A stretch of 64,000 nt of DNA, taken from NCBI GenBank assembly GCA_964019135.1, contig OZ025253.1, forward strand, positions 37,312,548-37,376,547, written 5' to 3'. This DNA comes from Arenicola marina. Lineage: Eukaryota > Annelida > Polychaeta > Arenicolidae. The translations under genes and the position numbers were made by a program. Under the pieces are notes generated by a model. It saw only the letters and a list, made by a program, of their open reading frames with translations, searched no databases and was not told the origin of the DNA. Below, in pieces: positions 56,456-64,000 of the stretch. Each line of letters starts with the position of its first letter. The first letter of the stretch is position 1.

Positions 56456-57590
56456 TTTACAATAGGCGGACCAGTACGGGGAGTTGGCCGATTGACCAGT
56501 ACGGGGAGTGTGCAGGCTGACCAGCACGGGGAGTTGGCAGATTGGCCAGTACGGGGAGTGTGCAGGCGGACCAGCATGGGAAGTGTGCAGGCTGACCAGT
56601 ACGGGGGGGTTGCAGGCTGACCAGCACGGGGAGTTGGCAGATTGACCAGTGCGGGGAGCGTGCAGGCTGACCAGCATGGGGAGTGTGCAGGCCGTCCAGT
56701 ACGGGGTGAGTGTATTCTGGCCAGCACAGGGTGATTGTAGGCTGAAAAGTACTGGGTGAGCGCAGGCTGGCCAGTACGGGGAGAGTGCAGGCTGACCAGT
56801 ACGGCGTGAGTGTAGGCTGACCAGTACTGGGTGAGCGCAGGCTGACCAGTACGGGGGGCGGGCTAAGCTGTCCAGTACGGATAGAATGCAGGCTGACCAG
56901 TACGGCGTGAGTGTAGGCTGACCAGTACGGTGGAGCGTAGGCTGACAAGTACGGGGTGAGTGTAGACTGGTCATTACGGGGTGAGCCTAAGCTGCCCAGT
57001 ACGGGCAGAGTGTAGGCTGACCAGTGCGGGGTGCGCTCAGGTTGACCAGTGCGGGGTGCGCACAGGTTGACCAGTACAGAGTGCGCATAGGTTGACCAGT
57101 ACAATTTGAATGTATGCTGACCAGTAAGGGGTGAGGGTAAGCTGACCAGTACGGGGATAATGCAGGCTGACCAGTACAGGTTGAGCGTAGGCTGTCCAGT
57201 ACAGGCAGCGTGCTGGCTGACCAGTACAGGCAGAGTGCAGGCTGACCAGTACAGGCAGAGTGCAGGCTGACCAGTACAGGCAGAGTGCAGGCTGACCAGT
57301 GCAGGCAGAGTGCAGGCTGACCAGTGCAGGCAGAGTGCAGGCTGATCAGTACGGAGTGCGTGCAGGCTGACATGTACGGGGAGTGCGCACGCTGATCAGT
57401 ACGGTGAGGGCGTTGGCTGATTCATACGGCTTTTGCGTAGGCTGGCCAGTTCGGGGAGTGCCCAGACTGACAAGCAATGGGTGCGCGTCGACTGGCAAGT
57501 ACTGAGAGAACGTATGTACGGCAATAGCGTAGGCTAACCAGTACGGGGCTAGCTTAGGTTGACCAGTACGGTGTGAGCCCAGGCTGAAAA
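56456..57590. repeat. 25-bp minisatellite, array 1
   Basis: About 45 units of 25 bases containing GGCTGACCAGTACGGGGAGT, with variants. Since 25 is not a multiple of three and the minus strand of the unit has no stop in any frame, long frames with a 25-residue period arise. Not considered coding. Confidence 0.92.
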
Positions 57591-60334
57591 TTACTGAACT
57601 TTTCAGGACTTCCAATGTATACAAACGGATGAAGACTAGAAGCAAAGCGATCCCTCTCATCACCTTTTATTTCGTACGTCACGTAACCTACACGTACACA
57701 CCCTCTAGCTTTTACTAATAAAGTGGATAACTGTGGTCTCTGCCTACGGAGTATGGGCAACAAGGAATATTTTGTCAAGCGATGATGTGTTTCTTGCTAA
57801 TGCAATAAAAAAAAGTCGGCCGACATTGTTTAGTTGGCTGTAAAGTGAAACATAATCACTTTCATACTAACAAACAGACCAAACCACGCAGGATATACAT
57901 TATTTCGCGTTTGTCCCATGGCTCGTGTCTTTTAAAAAAATGTCATTATATTCAAATACTGGACTTACATTTTTTGTGCGAGAAGTTTTGTCAGGAGTGT
58001 GTTTATGGTTGACTCTCCAGACGACACCTGCTGCCGGGATGACTGTTCTCCGAGGGACTGTTCTCTGGAGAGCTGGTCTCCGGGTTGCTGGTCTCCCGAT
58101 GATTGGTCTCCGGAGGGCTGGTATCCGAAGGGCTGGTCTCTGGATGCCTTGTCGACATTCAGTCCACGGTTTGAATCTCTGGGGAACGAGAAAAACATCA
58201 AATTAACGAGTGATAGGAAACGAAACTAGCGACATTGAAATTAAACGCTCTGACCGTGTAACCCGCTTCACTTAATCTGCAAAACCGTTTCGATCGACCT
58301 GAGCAAAGACATGAATTTGTGTCTAACCAACCTATATTCTGTCTGTAAAATGCACATGCCTCAGTTGTAGACTAGTCAAATAAAATTATGTCACATCGGA
58401 ATGGGCTTTAGAACACATAGTACGAGTGCGATGCGACTACGACCCCCGTCCTCCCTCTGTTGCGGCACCCCAAGTAGAACCCTAAATTACAGTGGGTTAC
58501 ACTTTACACACTTTTTCACTGATTTTACCGTTGGTCGAGACTATCGGGCGCTTGTGCTATCTGTCCGGAACCAGTCTCGCCACCTACCCATGGCAAAATG
58601 CAGTGCCTGAAGCAAACTTTAAGTGGTGCAAGACCGGTCGGTCTTGGAAGGTAGTAAGCACACTCGGCCGGCTGTGGCATCACTAGACCAGATGAGGGCA
58701 TGCATCGTGAAGACACGCCCCCCCCCCCCCCCATCACATACAGGTGATTTTGAGGAAGAAGGTTATTTGAGGCCGCGTGGAACCCCTCCCACCCGGTCAT
58801 CAAAAATTTGGTTGATCCCCCGGTCGCAATTTTGCTCAGGACCCCCACCTCCCCCTCCCCCCCACCTGCCGCATTTTGGACTCCCCCCCCCCCCCTTTCA
58901 AATTCCTGGATCCGCCCCTGTCAAACCACATGACAAAAGACTTAAAGCAATATGCTGACATGCGCCATCTTAGATTTTTTACATGTTAGAATCATGACTA
59001 GAAGTATCTAAAAATTTATGATGCATATGTTTTTATATCTCTTTGAGTCTGTAAAACAAACATTTCAACATAAAACTGCGTGGTCTATTTATATCGCGCG
59101 GGGACGTGATAGCGAGCCGCGGTCGACATCACACACAAAATAGCTAACAGCGAACAGGCGCGTAGGGATATAAAGCCGGCCACCAACTTCTGCTCCGTTG
59201 ACCAAAATTCTTCTCTCCGTATGGCCCGCAGGCCTTCAGAATTTAACTTCAAGACATAATGTACTTATTTGACATGAAGAAGAGGTTGGTAATACCAAAA
59301 ATTACGGAATATATTGCTTTAAGCCGTTCCCCGCATTATAGAAGGAAAACTGTTGTAAATTGAAAACAGACAATTATCTGTTGATTTTCTCATGGTTACT
59401 TTGAACTTTTTCTTCTCAGAATCAATAGTCGGTTTTGGTGCGTTTGGAGGCCTATTTTCACAAAGTGCCACACTTCTTGCCACTCTGCGAGAGGATGCAA
59501 ATAGGATGTCTGCACGGCGTGCCATTTCAGGAGGAATTGGGATACGCCCTCAGAAACATCATCCCCAAAGGATTAGGGAGAGCAATATCGAATCGCCAAG
59601 ATAAGGATATTTTAAAGCTGGGCGCGAAAAGCCTTTATCGGTGATATCGTGATTATCGAGAAATTCACAGACTGCTATAATGGATCGCGGGAAATAAGCA
59701 AAGGGTTTTCGGGTTGAACCAGAAATTGTACGGATAACGATCCCCACAAATTGCTACCAGTTAATCGCAAATCTCCAAGAATGCCTGGATGCCAAACACG
59801 GAGATCGGAAAAGGCATCCCCCCTCTCCTATTCATGATTATATACGCAAATTTCAGCCAGTCTTAGCCGGTTCGTGTGTCGCCCCATGCGCAGCTGTCCC
59901 CATTATATAAAATACATGATATTGAGAGCCTCTCCGCTCCATGTGTTAGCACATTATGATAGATACAGGGAGGACATCTCTGCATAACCCAGCGGGAAGG
60001 CCAATACTCATCAATGTTCACATTCATGAAGGCGGGAAAGCCTGGCTTGTTGTCAGGGATGCGAAACAATAGCTTGAATAGGTTTATGTAGCTCTTTCAC
60101 GAACCGGATTTTAAATAAAAAAATATTGGTAGACTATATTACAGAAACAGTGTAACCGACAGAGCTTATAGTGCGACGAAGTAATTGCAAGACGGGCCGG
60201 TCCAGTGTTTATGCTGAGACACTCGACCGGTCGGTCAAATACCCGACTCGGCCTACCGGTCTAGCGTTAGTGTCTCACATTGCCAAGGCAATGATGGGTG
60301 ATATCGAAAGTCAGGGCTACCTTTATCAGTATCA
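57591..60334. other. Region between minisatellite arrays
   Basis: 58044-58145 is a short ~15-bp repeat (GGGCTGGTCTCCGGA-like). 58720-58735 and 58882-58895 are C-runs, and CCTGGATCCGCCCCTG ends at 58920, resembling a hAT-type terminus without a found partner. 60195-60275 has imperfect inverted text around GACACTCGACCGGT. No gene supported. Confidence 0.5.
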
Positions 60335-62140
60335 GTAGCATGGGGAGTGTGCAGACTGGCCATTACGGGGAGAGTACATGCTGACTAGTACGAGGAGAGC
60401 ACAGATTGACCAGTACAGGGAGAGTGCAGGCTGACCAGTACAGAGAGTGTTCAGGCTGAGCAGTACGGGGAGAGTGCAGGCTGACCAGTACGGAGAGAGT
60501 GCAGGCTGATCAGTACGCGGTGAGTGCAGCGGACCAGTACGGGGAGAGTGCAGGCTGACCAGTACGGTGAGAGTACAGGCTGACCAGTACGGTGAGAGTG
60601 CAGGCTGACCAGTACGTGGAGAGTGCAGGCTGATCCGTACGGGGAGGGTGTAAGCTGACCAGTGCAGGCAGTATGCAGGCTGACCAGTGTGGACAGTATG
60701 CAGGCTCACCTGTACGGGCAGTATGCAAGCTGACCAGTATGGGCAGTTTGCAGGCTGATAGTGCGGGAAGTAGGAGGGATGACCAGTACGGGCAGCATGC
60801 AGGCTAACCAGTATGGGAATTATGCAGGCTGACCATTACGGGCAGTTTGCAGGCTGACTAGTACGGACAGTATGAAGGCTGACCATTACGGGGAGTGTGA
60901 AGTCTGACCATTAAGGGGAGTGAGCAGGCTGACCAGTACGGCGAGGATGTAGGCTGATAGTGCGGGGAATATAAGGGCTGACCATTACGGGCAACATGCA
61001 GGCTGACCAGTACGTGTAGTGTGCAGGCTGATTAGTACGGGGTGAGTGCAGGCGGACCAGTACGGGGAATCTGCAGGCTGACCAGTACGGGGAGTGTGCA
61101 AACAGAACATTATGGGGTGAGGGAAGGCTGACCAGTACGGTTGTGAGCGTAGGCTGACCAGTACGGGGAGTATGTAGGCTGACAAGTATGGGATGAGTGC
61201 AGGCTGACCAGTACGGGGAGTGTGTAGGCTGACCCATACGGGGAGTGTGAAGGCTGACCCGTACGAGGTGAGACCGCAGGCTGACCAGTACGGGGTGAGT
61301 GCACGCTGACCAGTTTGGGTGATTTCAGGCTGACCAGTACGAGGAGTGTGCAGGTTGACCAGTACTGGGTGAAGCAGGCTGACCAGTACGGGGTGGGTGT
61401 AGGCTGACCAGTACGGGGATTGTGCAGATTGACCAGTGCGGGGAGAGTGCATGCTGACCATTATAGGGAGATGGAAGGCAGGGCAGTACGGAGTGAGACT
61501 GCTGGCTGACCACTACGGGCAATCTGCAGGATGACCAGTACGGCGAGTGTGCAGGCTGACCATTATTTGGTGAGGGAAGGCTGACAAGTACGGGATGAGA
61601 CTGCAGGCGGCCCATTACGGAGTGCGTGCAGGCTGACCAGTACGGGAAGAGTGCAGGCTGACTATTGTGGGGTGAGTGCAAGCTGACCAGTACGGGGTGA
61701 GCGTTGGCTGACCAGTACGGGGAGTGTGCTGGCTGACCAGTACGGGGAAAGTGCAGACTGACCATTAGAGGGTGAGGGAAGGCTCACCAATACGGGGAAT
61801 GTGTAGGCTGACCAGTACGGGTGCGAATGCAAGCTGACCAGTACGGGGAATCTACAGGCTGACCAGTACGGGGAGTGTGCAGACTGACCATTAAGGGGTA
61901 AGTCAAGGCTGACCAGTACGGCGAGAATGCCGGCTGACCACTACGGGGTGCGAGAAGGCTGGCCAGTATGTGGAGTGTGCAGACTGACCAGTACGCGAAA
62001 TACGCATGTTGACCAGTACGGGGAGACTGCAGGCTGACCATTATGGGGTGAGGATAAGCTGACCGGTACGGGGAGTGTGCAGGCTGACCAGTACGGGGTG
62101 AGTGCAGCTGACCAGTACCTGGAATCTGCAGGCTGACTAG
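60335..62140. repeat. 25-bp minisatellite, array 2
   Basis: About 70 units of the same 25-base repeat as array 1, with different predominant variants (GGGCAGTATGCAGGCTGACC, ATTATGGGGTGAGG). Same orientation as array 1, 2.7 kb away. Confidence 0.92.
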
Positions 62141-64000
62141 TACGTAAAGTATGATCCAACGAGAAAGAAACATCATATATCTGTCCCACCTGTTTGAGAC
62201 GTATGGCTACTCAGTTAATAGCATTAACATAAACTTTTGGAGTGGACAAGAACACACTCAATTATCTACACTATGAGCGAGCATTGCTATGCAGGACATG
62301 TAGGAACTGAGGGGTTACTACTAGACTGACCCGTAGTGGACACCATATAACCTCCAAACTCCATTTATCCCTTCTCATCCAATCCCGCCGACTAGTCCCC
62401 TGATATGTGTACACATCCATTCCCCATTACGTGTATATGTGTTTAACTACAAGGATACTATGTAGCAGCTATATGTTATATATTGATATGAACTTGTTGA
62501 CTTTTAAAATTGAACAAACGAAACAAAGATGATACCGACTCATGGCAGACACCTTAATAAACATCGATCTAAATCTTCCCGTTAATAGAAGAATGACCGA
62601 TTAAGATCACGCAATTTGCTGTGTATGTACTAAAGAACCCTAGGAGCACCACGGTGCCCATGTGACTTCGATAACATTGTTGTAACATTGTTGCTAGGTC
62701 CTCGATCGACAATTTGAAACAGGCTGAAATTTGCGCGAACACAACGAAATTTCCGCACGAATTCAATCCAAGGATTGGGACGCTACAGACAGTAGAGTTA
62801 TGCTTTTTATCGCTTTAACTGCAATTAAAGACCCAATTTACTGGAACATAACTCCGTTTGTGAACGCAAAGTGTTAATTGGGTGAGTTAATGGCCACTCG
62901 GTGATGCTCAGAGTTGCGCTTGCGATCAAAAGCAGAAAGATAACGTCATCGTACCTATGGGAACAGGGGGAGGGGAGGGGCATAGGGGGGGGGGGGGAGG
63001 GGGCGGCTGTTCCCAAATTACCAAAAATAAATTTCTTTGTTCCCAGGTCACGCTGAATTAAATTGAAAACGGCCCGAGACGGATACATGATATAAACTGG
63101 CAATTTCCCAATTTACGGTTATATATATTAAGATTCTCTGTCAATGAAAATCATTTGTCACGCCGATCGGTATCCTATTCCCGGGTTTGCGGAGGATTAT
63201 TTTTAACGTCGCTAGTTCACGGTGAAATAAAAAGCCAATTCCCGAGAAACGGAAATTACCCTTGCATACCTCCTAATTCTTATTTGTTGTGCATTTCAGA
63301 CCTCTATTATGTGATAGGAAGCAAGATTCCTAGCAAGATTCCACCTCCCAATCCAAGTGACGTCTGCGTATTCTCGAGCTATATTACCTCGTTACTTCAC
63401 TACTTTTCGATGCTACCACACAGTGTCTGTGAGTTATAGATGTTATGTCTAGCATAAGTAATGTTTAAAGTAGACCTATCATTTTACAAAGAAATCATTC
63501 GCTCTCCCTCAATGAACGTTTACAATTAAAACCCCCATTATTCACTGTCGTAAATCAGAACTGGCACAACCATTCCCTCAACGAGATTCACTGTTTTGTG
63601 TAATGGTAAATCACCCAAATAATGTTTCATTGTATTCAGTAAAAACCTCACTTTGCTTGCTTGTGATCGTAGCGTCATCAAAGCCATAGACCACGTGATA
63701 CTCGAGGCAACAGAGTTGCTTCAATATTTATAAAAGTTTACTGGCTCGACCATATTTTTATTGGGATATCGCTTTTTACTTTTTTTTCGAGGTCAGCCAT
63801 TGCCAGGCACAATTTTTCTAGTTTTGGCCCAGTATATTTCATTTCATACTGGTCGCATAATTGACTTATTGCCTGGCTGCGAAATATGGAGAGTGGAACC
63901 GTGAAAACGAATAGAAGGTACACGGAGCTGGTTTTGTAAATATGTGTTGGGGTCATGATTGAAAGCGTCAAGTGACCCTGCGCTGGCAGATAAAGGCAGT
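62141..64000. other. Intergenic, no supported gene
   Basis: AT-rich with a G-run at 62981-63002. Short frames (63155-63439, 63738-63971) lack recognisable features. Confidence 0.45.

Noticed and set aside
56386..57373. Frames of 105-215 codons on the minus strand
   Set aside because: By-product of the stop-free 25-bp repeat; three overlapping frames are equally open.
60332..62189. Frames of 64-158 codons on the minus strand
   Set aside because: Same 25-bp repeat; no independent coding signal.

Overview
Eukaryotic, almost certainly animal, nuclear DNA. The supported coding traces have introns, and the window holds non-LTR retrotransposon reverse transcriptase, a tRNA-derived SINE, MITEs, several minisatellites, a Pif1-type helicase fragment, a cGAS-like/Mab-21 nucleotidyltransferase and a P2X7-like ballast-domain pseudogene. 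This combination suits a marine invertebrate (lophotrochozoan, cnidarian or lancelet), but I cannot name the species. There is a 200-base N gap at 54384-54583.

1-38.5 kb is one giant imperfect palindrome. From the outside in, the left arm is transposon copy A (1-7928), a conserved flank, a 1.5 kb unshared block, and a repeat-rich arm (9611-13129). The right arm mirrors it: 17520-20220, flank, then transposon copy B (22185-38385). The spacer is 13130-17519. A and B are two copies, in opposite orientation, of one large element with ~1.26-1.34 kb terminal inverted repeats (TIRs). Internally the element carries a dead LINE tail, a 24-bp minisatellite, a three-exon gene of unknown function that is open in both copies, and a cGAS-like gene. 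That last gene is apparently intact in B (two predicted exons, ~602 aa, all three catalytic acids) but reduced to its frameshifted 3' end in A by a ~3.5 kb deletion. Later insertions mark copy B: a 4,744-bp TIR element with Pif1 helicase remnants and a perfect 8-bp target duplication (30965-35708), and a 5'-truncated LINE flanked by a perfect 93-bp target duplication (20540-22142).

38.5-64 kb is AT-rich DNA with few genes. It contains a decayed P2X7-like gene (39.3-40.7 kb), a 672-bp MITE with TA duplication, a ~2.1 kb 39-bp minisatellite (48.8-50.9 kb), a 27-bp repeat, a SINE with 10-bp target duplication, two arrays of the same 25-bp minisatellite (56.5-57.6 and 60.3-62.1 kb), and a few isolated exon-like segments I could not assign.

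The most notable system is a cGAS-like innate-sensor-type gene carried with an unknown spliced gene inside a large TIR element. No transposase is recognisable, so the element may be non-autonomous or use an enzyme I do not recognise.
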